Source: Leeuwenhoekiella sp. MAR_2009_132 (GTDB lineage Bacteria > Bacteroidota > Bacteroidia > Flavobacteriales > Flavobacteriaceae). Taken from it: DNA of 64,000 nt. Shown piece after piece: positions 35,021-44,546 of the stretch; position 1 is the stretch's first letter; every line of letters starts with the position of its first letter. The notes under the pieces were generated by a model. The model had not been told where the DNA came from. It saw only the letters and a program-made list of their open reading frames with translations, and made no database searches. The position numbers and the translations under genes were made by a program. The stretch lies in contig NZ_JHZY01000002.1 in assembly GCF_000687915.1 (NCBI RefSeq), forward strand, positions 1,550,001-1,614,000, written 5' to 3'.

Positions 35021-35341
35021 TTAAAATTTTTCTATAAACTGCGTCATTGCTGTAAGAACATTCTCAAAGACAAGCGCAGATTCAGCATTACCGGCACGCA
35101 ATTCATTTTCATATGCAATTGCCAGCTCATATCCCAAACTTAGATTCAATATACTTATTTTATGTTTTAATTTGTGTACATCTTCGGCAGATTTTAAATA
35201 ATCCTTATGTTCAAGATGTGTTTTGTAAAGTTTTATTTCCTGCGGAAGTTCTTCTTTTATAATTGCGATAAATTGCTGTACGAGTTCATCGCTATCACCT
35301 GCTATTTGCTTTATTTTCTCTAAATCAGGCTTTTCCATCAT
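35021..35341 (-). CDS. Stand-alone histidine phosphotransfer (Hpt) protein
   Basis: 106 residues, all-helical. Phospho-acceptor His56 lies in EDVHKLKHKISILNLSLGYELA, the Hpt signature, though the usual Gly after HxLK is His here. It overlaps the upstream kinase gene by 17 bp and precedes the LytTR regulator by 11 bp, so it probably shuttles phosphate between the receiver encoded at 40445, the kinases and the LytTR protein. ATG ATG at the start leaves a one-codon ambiguity. Confidence 0.85.
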   Translation of the reverse strand: MMEKPDLEKIKQIAGDSDELVQQFIAIIKEELPQEIKLYKTHLEHKDYLKSAEDVHKLKHKISILNLSLGYELAIAYENELRAGNAESALVFENVLTAMTQFIEKF

Positions 35342-36407
35342 AATGTTTCGGTAAGGTAAAATAGAACGTCGTTCCCGTGTTTAATTCAGATTCAAGCCAA
35401 ATACTACCCTTATAAAATTTAATAATTTTTAAAACTATAGATAAACCTATACCTTTTGACTTAAAATCATTTTCTAATGTTTGAAAGGGCTGAAAAATTT
35501 TATCAAAATAATTAGCTTCAATGCCTATACCATTATCTGCTATACTAAATTGAAAATTTGTATCTAGTTCTATAAAATCAATTGATATCGTACCAGATTC
35601 TTTGTCGTTGTATTTTATTGCGTTTTGAATTAAATTCTGAAACAGTTGTTGGAAACGGTAGGAGTTACCGGTAACCACAGGAAGTTTACTATTTACAGTA
35701 ATAGTAAAGTGGTCTGGTATACTCATATTTGTGATTAAACGCATCAACATTTCATTCAAATCTACCTCATAAGATTCTCCCTGATTTTTATCTATACTTG
35801 AATACTCCAGGACACCTTCAATCAAACTATTCATATGCTCAACGTGTTCTAAAATTAAATTTAAATTTATTCCACAGTTATCATCATAAATACCTTTATA
35901 ATCTTCAATAATCCAGCTTGTTAGCGCATTTATGCTATTTAAAGGTGATTTTAGATCGTGAGAAACAATATGTGCATAATCATTAAGCTCTTTATTTTGT
36001 CGTTCTAACTCTTCCAGCAATTTATCGCGTTGTTCATTAGAAGCAATAATCTCACGTGTTTGATTATCTATAACACGAGCAAGCTCCAGACCATCATTTT
36101 CTACATCTACATTATCTGCTACATTTACGGGAGTGTCGTTATTACCATATTTATGAAGTGTAGCAATAGTTTTAGTTAGACTTTGTATAATTTCTTGTTG
36201 CTGGCTCATCTCTTTTTTAAGACTAAGATTAGCAGCAGAAAGTTCGTCTGAACTTAAAGACATGGCGCGTTGTACCATAACCAACTGCTCTTCATAATTC
36301 GTGTATGAGCTGTCAACTGCACTTAAAAATGAATTAAGCTCTGCGTTAACTTCAATTCCCTTACTTAATAAGTGCTTACGTATTTGCCTGTTTAAGAGTG
36401 TGTTCAT
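35325..36407 (-). CDS. Sensor histidine kinase without its own PAS domain
   Basis: 360 residues. N-terminal helical/coiled-coil part (about 1-140; MNTLLNRQIRKHLLSKGIEVNAEL..., then ELERQNKELNDYAHIVSHDLKSP). HisKA with phospho-His in the HDLKSPLNSINAL box, and an HATPase domain (FQQLFQNLIQNAIKYND as N-box, FSIADNGIGIEANYFDKIFQPFQTLE, FKSKGIGLSIVLKII). No membrane segment: a cytoplasmic kinase. It directly follows the FIST protein with no gap, and FIST-kinase pairs are a known arrangement, so FIST is probably its sensor. The helical N-terminus would be the docking region. Confidence 0.9.
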   Translation of the reverse strand: MNTLLNRQIRKHLLSKGIEVNAELNSFLSAVDSSYTNYEEQLVMVQRAMSLSSDELSAANLSLKKEMSQQQEIIQSLTKTIATLHKYGNNDTPVNVADNVDVENDGLELARVIDNQTREIIASNEQRDKLLEELERQNKELNDYAHIVSHDLKSPLNSINALTSWIIEDYKGIYDDNCGINLNLILEHVEHMNSLIEGVLEYSSIDKNQGESYEVDLNEMLMRLITNMSIPDHFTITVNSKLPVVTGNSYRFQQLFQNLIQNAIKYNDKESGTISIDFIELDTNFQFSIADNGIGIEANYFDKIFQPFQTLENDFKSKGIGLSIVLKIIKFYKGSIWLESELNTGTTFYFTLPKHYDGKA

Positions 36408-37541
36408 TTATTCACTTATTAAGGTTAACGTCATCGTCTGGTTATGTAACTCACATTGATTATTATCTGAGAACGGCGCCATCTCCCCATAACTATAAAA
36501 ACCGCTTACAACTGCCTGTTTACCTATAACCTCAATAACTTCTTCTACCTCTTCTTCTACTCGCTGATGCATCACCAGTTTACGACCTACACAGCTAACG
36601 AGTATCGCTAACTGGGCGTCTGTCTTCCGGTTTTTAGTGGCTTCTTTTGCTGCTTCACAAGCCCCATCAATTATACCGTCTACGGTAGCCATCATTAATT
36701 TAACCTTAGAACCTTCGGGAACATCTCCCGCTAGAATCATCGTATTCTCGGCTTCATCAATTGTTAAAATGGTACGCACTAATGGTCTTTCTTTTAATTG
36801 AGATTGCACACTTAGAGGATAGAATAAAGAAGATGTGGGCAACTCTGCGGCTTTATCACCCAGATAGGATTTGTAAAGATCTAATGCCGGTTTATGATCT
36901 AATTCATAAAGAACATTGCCTTTAGACTTAGTTATAATACGTTCTGGACCAAAAGGAAACCAACCCCCATAATTGGCGAAGCTTATTTCTAAACTTTGAC
37001 CGTAAAGCGCAATACCTATAATTTCTCCTTCAGCCGCCGGCTTATTGTATCCTGCAAGTGTTCTGTTAAATCGTGCATCATCACCACAAAGTCCGCCCGT
37101 TATAGCGACCTCATCTGGTAAAACACTTTCTATACCTTTAATTAGCTCACTACCGTTTACAAAGCTTCCCTCAGAAATTACAAAAATATGCTTGAGACCC
37201 TCTTTATTTACTTTGAGACCTAAAGCCTTACCGGCTGCAACCGCATCTTTACTATGATTGAGTATGTTTTCTGAAAGTATATTGAATGACGACTTCTCAA
37301 ATTCAATAGCTGTGTATGCAAGTCCGCCATCGTTTACTTGAGAACCTAATATTTCTCCAGCTGTAGATCCAAAAATTAAATGCCCGTCGGGAAATAGATC
37401 GCGCATTATATTAAATATTGCTTCGTCTTCGAGAACGTATCTGTTAGCAAAAATAAGAACCAGCGGATTTTTTAATAAAACATCGCTGTTTAAATGACTC
37501 CAATTCCCCTCGCTGTCTAAACTTCCCTGTTGAATATGCAT
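36408..37541 (-). CDS. FIST-domain sensory protein
   Basis: 377 residues with FIST_N (about 25-215: NPLVLIFANRYVLEDEAIFNIMRDLFPDGHLIFGSTAGEI, then VAITGGLCGDDARFNRTLAGYN) and FIST_C (about 225-365: ALDLYKSYLGDKAAELP, ending VVSGFYSYGEMAPF). FIST proteins are proposed to bind small ligands such as amino acids and to work with kinases. No membrane segment or signal. It lies between two histidine kinases (gaps of 2 and 0 bp), so it is a separate input of the phosphorelay alongside H-NOX. Ligand unknown. Confidence 0.9.
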   Translation of the reverse strand: MHIQQGSLDSEGNWSHLNSDVLLKNPLVLIFANRYVLEDEAIFNIMRDLFPDGHLIFGSTAGEILGSQVNDGGLAYTAIEFEKSSFNILSENILNHSKDAVAAGKALGLKVNKEGLKHIFVISEGSFVNGSELIKGIESVLPDEVAITGGLCGDDARFNRTLAGYNKPAAEGEIIGIALYGQSLEISFANYGGWFPFGPERIITKSKGNVLYELDHKPALDLYKSYLGDKAAELPTSSLFYPLSVQSQLKERPLVRTILTIDEAENTMILAGDVPEGSKVKLMMATVDGIIDGACEAAKEATKNRKTDAQLAILVSCVGRKLVMHQRVEEEVEEVIEVIGKQAVVSGFYSYGEMAPFSDNNQCELHNQTMTLTLISE

Positions 37542-37543
37542 CG

Positions 37544-39907
37544 CTAACTTTTTTTAAGGCTGAAGTAAAAAGTACTACCTACAGTAGGTGTGCTTTCAAC
37601 CCATATTCTACCTTGATATAGATTGACAATTTTTTTAACAATAGATAGACCAATTCCTGTTGATTCTTTGTGATCTGTAAGTGATTGAAAAATATTAAAT
37701 ATTTTTTCGTGATACTTCTCTTCAATACCAATACCGTTATCCTTAACAGAAAATATATAATATTCTGCATCTTCCTGATAACCTATTTCAATAATACCTT
37801 CTTCTTTATCACTATATCTAATGGCATTGCCTATTAAATTTTGAAAAACCTGCTGAAGCCTTGTTCTATCAACATTTATAGTAGGTAAATTTGTAGCTGT
37901 AATAATGTTAATGTGATCTGGTACAAAAATTAATTCTTGAATATCCTTAATAATTACATTTACATCTGTATCCTCATCTTTTATATTCTCAATTTGAATA
38001 CTGCTATAATTTAAAATTCCTGAAATTAGATTTTCCATCTTTTCCAGTGTGCTTTCCAGAATATCAAAATTCTCTAAACTTTGAGCATCAAGAATAGCTG
38101 CATTGTCTTCTTTTATCCAACTTGCTAATGCATTGATACTGCGCAACGGACTTTTTAAATCGTGCGAGACCACGTGTGCGTATTCTTCTAATTCCTGATT
38201 GCTTTTTTCAAGTGTTTTTAGAAGGGACTCTTTCTGTTGCTCGAGGTTTTTTAAATCTGTAATATCAAGATGTATACCTATACTTCCTATAAGTTTACCA
38301 TTAATATCAAAATTAGGAGCGCCACTAATTAACCAGTTTCGACGTTCTCCGTTTTTAATGATCGCTTCTACCTCATACGAGTCAGATACACCATTAGAAC
38401 GCACAGCATGTTTTTCTTTAATTACAGTGGCACTATCTTCATTGAGAAATATTTGAGCTGCTTGTTTTCCTAAAAGTTCTTCTTCACTATAGCCGCTAAG
38501 TTCACAAAAACTTTGGTTTGCCATTAAAATTCGATCTTCAATATCAACTTCAAGAAGCCCCAGGTTCATATTTGCAATAATACTACTGTACTTTTCTTTT
38601 TGTTTTTGAAGATTATCTTTATAGCGTCTGTTAAGTGTAACATCTGTATAACTCCAAAGATGACCCTTATATTTTTCGTTAGAATAAACGGGAACAAAAT
38701 CTCTAGAAAATATTCTACCGTCTTTGAGAACCAGTTCGTCTCCAGTTACTAATTGCCGATTTTCTAATATTTCAGCTATGCGATTAATAAAATCCTGGGG
38801 GTTAATAAATAAATCTTTGGCTTGTTCTGCAGCATTTTGACAATCTAAACCTATCATAGCTTCAGGTGTCATAGGTACTCCGAACATTTCACAAAACATA
38901 GGGTTTGTGAGCACTACTTTTCTATTTTCGTCTTCCAGTAAAATCCCACTTTGTAACTTAAGAATGAGTGCAGAAAGCCTATTTTCAGACTCTTTAAGTT
39001 TTTCTTGGGCTAAGAGTTCTTTTGTAACATCTTCAATAGTAACCACCTCCTGACGTAATCTCAGATCATTATGATCTTTAACACTACTTACATTAATTTT
39101 TGTGGTTATGATCTCACCTAAATTAGTGATGTATTTAATGGTGGTTGAAAAAGAATCTAAATCTCCTTGATGTAGTAAAGCGCTCTTCTCTTCATAATCA
39201 GATTGTTCTGCAGCTACAGTAATAGATTTTAGACTTTTTCCTTTTATATATTCTTCGGAATAACCAAGTATACGGGTAAAACTGGCATTGCAATGATCTA
39301 TTAGACCGTTTGTAGTTAGTGCAATACCTAGCGGAGAGCTGTTAACAATAAACTCTAATTGGCGCTTTTGTTCTTTAATTATTTGGGCCTTTTTTTCTTC
39401 TGAAGTAATATCTCTCACAATACCCTGTGCAGCAACGATATTACCATTTTCATCACAAATTACACTTGCATTTATATGTACCAAACAGTTTTTTTGCTCT
39501 TTAGTAACGATAGTAATCTTAAAGTCTGTGATGTTACCGGACTTGATTAAATCTTTAAAACCTGTAGCAACTTTATCTTTCTCGCTTGCAGGAACTAAAT
39601 TAGGTAAGAAAACAGTTTCAAGAGTTGCATCATAACCTAGAAGTTTTACAGCCGCACTATTCATCTTAAGTACATAACCTTCTAAGTCTATTACAACATA
39701 GGCATCAACAAGACTTTCAAATAATCCTTTTAACTCTGAATTTTTTTGATAAATAGAGGATTGTAAGCGATCATTAGATTTTTTAAGTTCCTGAGAAATC
39801 GAATACAATTCAGACGATTTTGCCTCAAGAATACTTTCGGCCATTTTTCGAGCTGCACGCTCTCTTTCGATAATGCGCTTATAGACTTCTAGATTTACTG
39901 TATCCAT
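37544..39907 (-). CDS. Multi-PAS sensor histidine kinase, likely H-NOX partner
   Basis: 787 residues from the ATG at 39907; the frame extends by four codons to a TTG. N-terminal coiled coil (ERERAARKMAESILEAKSSELYSISQELKKS), then four PAS domains (about 60-175, 185-305, 310-430, 440-560; e.g. VLKMNSAAVKLLGYDA, LIDHCNASFTRILGYSEEYI, ILMANQSFCELSGYSEEELLG). HisKA with YAHVVSHDLKSPLRSINAL and HATPase (NLIGNAIRYSD, VKDNGIGIEEKYHEKIF, STGIGLSIVKKI). Cytoplasmic. It overlaps the H-NOX gene by 29 bp, the usual layout of H-NOX with its kinase, whose activity is known in other bacteria to be inhibited by NO-bound H-NOX. It contains no receiver domain. Confidence 0.93.
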   Translation of the reverse strand: MDTVNLEVYKRIIERERAARKMAESILEAKSSELYSISQELKKSNDRLQSSIYQKNSELKGLFESLVDAYVVIDLEGYVLKMNSAAVKLLGYDATLETVFLPNLVPASEKDKVATGFKDLIKSGNITDFKITIVTKEQKNCLVHINASVICDENGNIVAAQGIVRDITSEEKKAQIIKEQKRQLEFIVNSSPLGIALTTNGLIDHCNASFTRILGYSEEYIKGKSLKSITVAAEQSDYEEKSALLHQGDLDSFSTTIKYITNLGEIITTKINVSSVKDHNDLRLRQEVVTIEDVTKELLAQEKLKESENRLSALILKLQSGILLEDENRKVVLTNPMFCEMFGVPMTPEAMIGLDCQNAAEQAKDLFINPQDFINRIAEILENRQLVTGDELVLKDGRIFSRDFVPVYSNEKYKGHLWSYTDVTLNRRYKDNLQKQKEKYSSIIANMNLGLLEVDIEDRILMANQSFCELSGYSEEELLGKQAAQIFLNEDSATVIKEKHAVRSNGVSDSYEVEAIIKNGERRNWLISGAPNFDINGKLIGSIGIHLDITDLKNLEQQKESLLKTLEKSNQELEEYAHVVSHDLKSPLRSINALASWIKEDNAAILDAQSLENFDILESTLEKMENLISGILNYSSIQIENIKDEDTDVNVIIKDIQELIFVPDHINIITATNLPTINVDRTRLQQVFQNLIGNAIRYSDKEEGIIEIGYQEDAEYYIFSVKDNGIGIEEKYHEKIFNIFQSLTDHKESTGIGLSIVKKIVNLYQGRIWVESTPTVGSTFYFSLKKS

Positions 39908-40445
39908 TTTTTCTTTCAATAAAAAATCTTACGTGTGTACCGTCTTCTTTTAGTTTCTCTAATCGAATATTAAAATCTATATTGAAAAATTTAAAGGTTT
40001 CGTGCATTAGACCTAACCCAAAACTATACATGGCACGACTAGATAGATAATCTAAAGTTAATGTATTTTCTGACTTTTCTAGTGTTTTAAATGTAGGTAA
40101 TTGCGCATCAGGATAAATTTTAAGCACTTCAACGTGTATATGATCTTCTATAGAAGATAGCATCTCTATAGGATCTGAATAACTCTCTAAAAAACCAGGA
40201 TAACTTGATTTTATTACGGTGAAAAAATGCTGTGCATAGGTATAGAGCAAATCATCAATAGATAATTGGGTTCTATTGCTCAATTGGGTAAGTAGGCTAA
40301 CCATCTCACCAAATTTGTAGGTTCCTACTGCGGTATAAGCTCCTCCAGATTCCAGGTCTGAAGCAGTGATGATGTCATCTACCATCTGCATACCAAACTT
40401 TATTTCGACAAGTTCTAAGAACTCAGTAAAAACTACACCTTTCAT
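39879..40445 (-). CDS. H-NOX haem nitric-oxide/oxygen sensor
   Basis: 188 residues, the standard size. Haem ligand His104 lies in HIHVEVLKIYPDAQLP, aligned by its spacing to the conserved YP with the proximal His of guanylate cyclase, and the haem-propionate motif YxSxR is intact at 133-137 (YLSSR). The N-terminal helices (VVFTEFLELVEIKFG...YTAVGTYKFGEMVSLL) and C-terminal NIDFNIRLEKLKEDGTHVRFFI fit. In facultative aerobes such proteins bind NO and switch a kinase. The start overlaps the preceding receiver gene by one base (TAATG), and the 3' end overlaps the kinase by 29 bp, so it is part of the same unit. Confidence 0.95.
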   Translation of the reverse strand: MKGVVFTEFLELVEIKFGMQMVDDIITASDLESGGAYTAVGTYKFGEMVSLLTQLSNRTQLSIDDLLYTYAQHFFTVIKSSYPGFLESYSDPIEMLSSIEDHIHVEVLKIYPDAQLPTFKTLEKSENTLTLDYLSSRAMYSFGLGLMHETFKFFNIDFNIRLEKLKEDGTHVRFFIERKNGYSKSRSL

Positions 40446-40861
40446 TAAATATGTATAAGTTCATTTACACTCCAATACGCTAATAAACTCTCTATTTTCT
40501 CTACGTAGTCTTCGTATTTTAAGGGTTTTAAAACGTAACCGGCAATACCAATCTCATAACATTCTTTTACATCATTATGATTATTAGAAGTTGTTAAAAT
40601 AACAGTAGGAATATATTTAAGGTAAGAGTCGTTTTTTAAAATCTTTAAAAACTCAATACCGTTAATCTTCGGCATATTGAGATCTAAAAGAATAATATCT
40701 GGCAAATTGCTTTTGTCCTGTAATATAGTCAACGCTTCCTCTCCATTTTTTGCTTCAACTAAGTGATGTTTTAAATCACTTTTGCTCAAAACACGTTTTA
40801 GCTTCATGACTTCAATACGGTCATCTTCAATAAGTAATATAGATAAAACTCGTTTTTTCAT
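40445..40861 (-). CDS. CheY-like single-domain response regulator
   Basis: 138 residues, receiver only. Acidic pocket EDD (12-14), phospho-acceptor Asp60 (DIILLDLNMPKINGIEFL), TTS and Lys112 (YVLKPL) are all present. The layout resembles phosphorelay receivers of the kind beside bacteriophytochromes and H-NOX kinases. It is the first gene of the seven-gene operon. Without an output domain it probably acts through the Hpt protein or as a phosphate sink. Its promoter region holds a candidate LytTR site, so the operon may regulate itself. Confidence 0.92.
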   Translation of the reverse strand: MKKRVLSILLIEDDRIEVMKLKRVLSKSDLKHHLVEAKNGEEALTILQDKSNLPDIILLDLNMPKINGIEFLKILKNDSYLKYIPTVILTTSNNHNDVKECYEIGIAGYVLKPLKYEDYVEKIESLLAYWSVNELIHI

Positions 40862-40933
40862 TAGATAGCTATAAGATGGGAAATTGTTATCGGGTAAAGT
40901 TGCAAAAAACTTAACCTTGAATCATGTAAAAAA

Positions 40934-40986
40934 CGTTAACCTGACGTTTTAATGTAGACGAATGACGTTTAACTATAGTTGAGTGG
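40934..40986. promoter_or_regulatory. Candidate LytTR site of the H-NOX operon
   Basis: TAGACGAATGA (40955) and TAGTTGAGTGG (40976), period exactly 21 bp, with a weaker third element near 40934 (CGTTAACCTGA) one more period away. The site is 94-125 bp before the first start codon, in the same orientation as those of the GT4 and flippase genes. Confidence 0.6.
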
Positions 40987-41067
40987 TTATTACTTGTACA
41001 TTTCTACAATGGTCAAAGCTATAAAAATTGCAGTGTTAAAGCTTAAATGCTATACGCTTCCAATAGA

Positions 41068-42438
41068 TTATACCCTTACCTTTTTAAAATACTCTCGGGC
41101 GCGAACCATAACTTTAGGAGCTAAAATAAGTGTAGTAAGCATCGTAGGAATCGCCATTAATGCAAAAAATGTATCGATAAGATTAATCATTAAACTTAAT
41201 GATGTAGTCGCACCTAATAATATACTACCTATGTAAAAGTAATTATAAAGGTATTTATACTTCGTACCAAATATAAAAGAAAGGCATTTTGTACCATAAT
41301 ACGAGTAAGAAAATAACGAACTTATACTAAAAACAGCTATACAGATTAATAATACGTACGCTCCAAAACCAGGCATAGCATCAGAAAATGCCTTTGCGGT
41401 TAAACTTACGCCATTTGCCTCACTAGTCTGCCAGACACCAGTTACTAAAATACTTAATGCCGTAAGTGTACAAACAATAATGGTGTCTATAAATGGGCCT
41501 AACATTGCTACCAAACCCTCACGTATAGGTTCATTTGTTTTTGCTGCACCGTGAGCCATAGGAGCCGTACCTATACCTGCTTCATTAGAAAATGCACCTC
41601 TGCGAATTCCTAGCACAATTAATGCTCCCACAACACCACCAAACATAGGATCTCCTGTGTAGTTATTAGCCGCAAAAGCATCTGTAAAGATGAGCTTAAA
41701 ATATAATGGCACTTCCGAAGCATTAATAAATAAAATTGCGAGAACAGCAATAAAATAGAGACCTACCATTACAGGTACTATACGCGATGCAGTTTTACTT
41801 ATTCGGTTTAAGCCACCTAAAACCACAACGCCGGTAATTACCGCAAGTACAATACCTATAGTTAAATCTGTAGAAAAACTTTTAGCAAATCCATTAGGAA
41901 CGAGCAGAATATCGTTTATCGCCTGGGTGAGCTGGTTTACGTTAAAAACCGGTAAGGCACCTACCAGACCTGCAACACTAAATAATATGGCGAGTGGTTT
42001 CCAGGCTTTGCCTAGACCTTCCATAATAAAATACATAGGACCACCCTGAAGTTCTCCTGCATCGTCTTTACCTCTATATAAGATAGCAAGCGTACAGGTA
42101 AAAAACTTAGTACTCATTCCTACAATTGCACTTACCCACATCCAGAAAACAGCTCCCGGACCTCCTATGGCTATGGCTACTGCAACACCGGCAATATTAC
42201 CCATGCCTATAGTAGAAGAAAGTGCCGTCATTAAAGCCTGAAAATGACTTATCTCACCGGGATCATCAGGATTATCATACTTACCCCGCAAAACATTAAT
42301 TGCGTGAACAAAATATTTAAAAGGAAGAAAACGCGAATAAATAAGTAAATAGGTGCCACCACCTATTAATAAAATCAAAAGCGGAAGTCCCCATATAAAA
42401 GATGCCGCTTCTGAAAAAAAATTATTAAGTTCTACCAT
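41068..42438 (-). CDS. AGCS-family sodium:alanine/amino-acid symporter
   Basis: 456 residues with about ten membrane segments. Family signatures are present: HFQALMTALSSTIGMGNIAGVAVAIAIGGPGAVFWMWVSAIVGM (about 65-110) and RRGAFSNEAGIGTAPMAHGAA (about 279-299), both characteristic of AGCS transporters such as DagA/AlsT, which import alanine or glycine with Na+. Na+ coupling fits a marine organism. It is downstream of the purC terminator and is likely transcribed on its own; the 206 bp after it hold the H-NOX operon promoter. Substrate by family only. Confidence 0.93.
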   Translation of the reverse strand: MVELNNFFSEAASFIWGLPLLILLIGGGTYLLIYSRFLPFKYFVHAINVLRGKYDNPDDPGEISHFQALMTALSSTIGMGNIAGVAVAIAIGGPGAVFWMWVSAIVGMSTKFFTCTLAILYRGKDDAGELQGGPMYFIMEGLGKAWKPLAILFSVAGLVGALPVFNVNQLTQAINDILLVPNGFAKSFSTDLTIGIVLAVITGVVVLGGLNRISKTASRIVPVMVGLYFIAVLAILFINASEVPLYFKLIFTDAFAANNYTGDPMFGGVVGALIVLGIRRGAFSNEAGIGTAPMAHGAAKTNEPIREGLVAMLGPFIDTIIVCTLTALSILVTGVWQTSEANGVSLTAKAFSDAMPGFGAYVLLICIAVFSISSLFSYSYYGTKCLSFIFGTKYKYLYNYFYIGSILLGATTSLSLMINLIDTFFALMAIPTMLTTLILAPKVMVRAREYFKKVRV

Positions 42439-42452
42439 ATTCCAAATAAAAA

Positions 42453-42481
42453 AACCGAAAAGGAAAATACGCTTTTCGGTT
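42453..42481 (-). terminator. Terminator of the phoH-purC operon
   Basis: Stem AACCGAAAAG (42453) and CTTTTCGGTT (42472) with 9-nt loop and a following T-run on the minus strand, 30 bp past the purC stop. Confidence 0.8.
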
Positions 42482-42510
42482 CATTAAATTTTTTGTTTAT
42501 CTACTAAAAA

Positions 42511-43464
42511 TCAACCGTTAAGATAACTTAAAACATTATCTTCTATACGTTTATCTATATTAGAGAGGTCTGCTTTAACAAATGGTTCTCCAGTAATATT
42601 CTCATACAACTCAATATAGCGCTCAGAAACCGTCTCTATATAAGCATCGCTCATTACGGGAAGCTTCTGCCCTTCTAGCCCTTGAAAACCATTACTAATT
42701 AACCATTGGCGTACAAACTCTTTAGAAAGTTGCTTTTGTGCTTCTCCCTTTATTTGACGTTCTTCATATCCTTCAGCATAGAAATAACGTGAAGAGTCTG
42801 GTGTGTGTATCTCGTCAATTAATACAATTTTTCCATCTGTAGTTTTCCCAAATTCATACTTAGTATCTACTAATATAAGTCCGCGATCAGCGGCAATTTC
42901 GGTACCGCGCTGAAATAATTTATAGGTATAATCTTCTAGAACTGCATAATCATCTGCCGATACAATACCGCGTTTAATTATATCTTCTTTGGAGATATCT
43001 TCATCGTGATCTCCCATTTCGGCTTTAGTTGCCGGTGTGATAATAGGAGTAGGAAATTTATCATTCTCGTGTAAACCTTCAGGAAGTGCAACACCGCAAA
43101 GCATGCGCTTACCAGCTTTGTATTCACGAGCAGCGTGACCACTCATATATCCGCGAATAACCATTTCAACTTTAAAAGGTTCGCATTTTTTACCTACAGC
43201 AACATTCGGGTCTGGTGTTGCTTCTAACCAATTAGGAACGATATCCTGAGTATCGCGCATCATTTTTGTGGCGATTTGATTTAAAATCTGACCTTTATAC
43301 GGTATTCCCTTTGGCATAACTACATCAAAGGCACTCAGCCGATCTGTAGCGACCATTATTAATTGATCATTTTCAAGACTGTAAACTTCCCGTACTTTCC
43401 CTTTATAGACGTGTGTCTGACCGGGAAAATTATAATTGGTATCGGTGATGGTTTTATTTGACAT
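42511..43464 (-). CDS. purC: Phosphoribosylaminoimidazole-succinocarboxamide synthase
   Basis: 317 residues, in the range of the longer SAICAR synthetases. Catalyses ATP-dependent joining of CAIR and aspartate in purine biosynthesis. Diagnostic segments: [44 protein letters not shown] (about 19-63), the signature [13 protein letters not shown] (about 100-112), and [32 protein letters not shown] (about 199-229). It follows phoH by 19 bp and ends in a strong terminator, so the two form a short operon. Complete and likely functional. Confidence 0.96.
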   Translation of the reverse strand: MSNKTITDTNYNFPGQTHVYKGKVREVYSLENDQLIMVATDRLSAFDVVMPKGIPYKGQILNQIATKMMRDTQDIVPNWLEATPDPNVAVGKKCEPFKVEMVIRGYMSGHAAREYKAGKRMLCGVALPEGLHENDKFPTPIITPATKAEMGDHDEDISKEDIIKRGIVSADDYAVLEDYTYKLFQRGTEIAADRGLILVDTKYEFGKTTDGKIVLIDEIHTPDSSRYFYAEGYEERQIKGEAQKQLSKEFVRQWLISNGFQGLEGQKLPVMSDAYIETVSERYIELYENITGEPFVKADLSNIDKRIEDNVLSYLNG

Positions 43465-43483
43465 GGAGTATAAGTCGTCTATA

Positions 43484-44437
43484 TTAATCTCTATTTTCTA
43501 TGGCTTTATAAGCTGCTATAACCTCTTTTACAAGACGGTGGCGTATTACATCTTTATCATCTAAATAAATCATACCCACACCATTAACATCTTTAAGCAC
43601 CAGTAATGCTTCTTTTAATCCACTAATCACACGTCTGGGTAAATCTATCTGACCAGGATCACCGGTAATCATAAATTTTGCGTGTTTGCCCATACGAGTT
43701 AAAAACATCTTCATCTGGGCGTGCGTGGTGTTTTGTGCTTCATCTAAGATCACATAGGCATTGTCAAGTGTGCGTCCTCTCATAAATGCCATAGGTGCAA
43801 TTTGTATTACTCCTTTTTCAATAAAGCTCTCTAATTTTTCGTGTGGAATCATATCACGAAGCGCATCATATAAGGGTTGCATATAGGGGTCTAACTTTTC
43901 TTTTAAATCCCCCGGTAAGAAACCTAGATTTTCACCTGCTTCTACTGCTGGTCTTGTAAGAATAATACGTTTTACCTGCTTCTCTTTAAGCGCTTTTACT
44001 GCAAGAGCTACAGCTGTATAAGTTTTACCGGTACCAGCGGGTCCTATCGCAAAAACCATATCGTTTTTACGTGTAAGGTCTACCATTTTACGCTGGTTTG
44101 CTGTTTGTGCTTTAATAAGCTTACCACCTACCCCGTGCACAAGAATCTCACCACTTGCCGGTGAAGTTTCATAATCTGCACGGCTTTCACTGGTTAAAAC
44201 GCGTTCTATTGAGTTTTCATCAAGTTTATTATACTTGGCAAAATGCTCGAGAAGCATCGTCATGCGTTTATCAAACTCTTCTAAAAGATCTTCATCGCCG
44301 TAAGCTTTTATATTATTACCTCTGGCAACAATTTTTAATTTTGGAAAGTACCTCTTAAGTAGCTCAATATTAATATTATTTTCACCAAAAAAATCTCTTG
44401 GCGTAATCTCTGAAAGTTCAATGATAAGTTCGTTCAA
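43484..44437 (-). CDS. phoH: PhoH-like ATPase
   Basis: 317 residues. N-terminal region with a KH-like part ([22 protein letters not shown]) and the PhoH ATPase core: Walker A GPAGTGKT (132-139), Walker [25 protein letters not shown], and [17 protein letters not shown]. PhoH/YbeZ proteins are linked to RNA metabolism and often lie by ybeY; here the neighbour is purC. Divergent promoter region with the SAM hydrolase gene at 44438-44546, where the minus-strand -7 box is TACATTTG (44499-44492). Confidence 0.93.
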   Translation of the reverse strand: MNELIIELSEITPRDFFGENNINIELLKRYFPKLKIVARGNNIKAYGDEDLLEEFDKRMTMLLEHFAKYNKLDENSIERVLTSESRADYETSPASGEILVHGVGGKLIKAQTANQRKMVDLTRKNDMVFAIGPAGTGKTYTAVALAVKALKEKQVKRIILTRPAVEAGENLGFLPGDLKEKLDPYMQPLYDALRDMIPHEKLESFIEKGVIQIAPMAFMRGRTLDNAYVILDEAQNTTHAQMKMFLTRMGKHAKFMITGDPGQIDLPRRVISGLKEALLVLKDVNGVGMIYLDDKDVIRHRLVKEVIAAYKAIENRD

Positions 44438-44476
44438 AAGCGGAAGAATTTTATAAAGAAACTAGTTAATTATCTT

Positions 44477-44499
44477 TAGTTTTGTGTTTAACAAATGTA
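44477..44499. promoter_or_regulatory. Divergent -7 elements for phoH and the SAM hydrolase gene
   Basis: TAGTTTTG on the plus strand (44477-44484) and TACATTTG on the minus strand (44499-44492), both TAnnTTTG. The plus-strand box is 62 bp and the minus-strand box 54 bp from the respective start codons. Confidence 0.55.
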
Positions 44500-44546
44500 A
44501 CTAATTTAAGTTACTCTACCCTTTAAAAATATCAACAAAACCGCCT

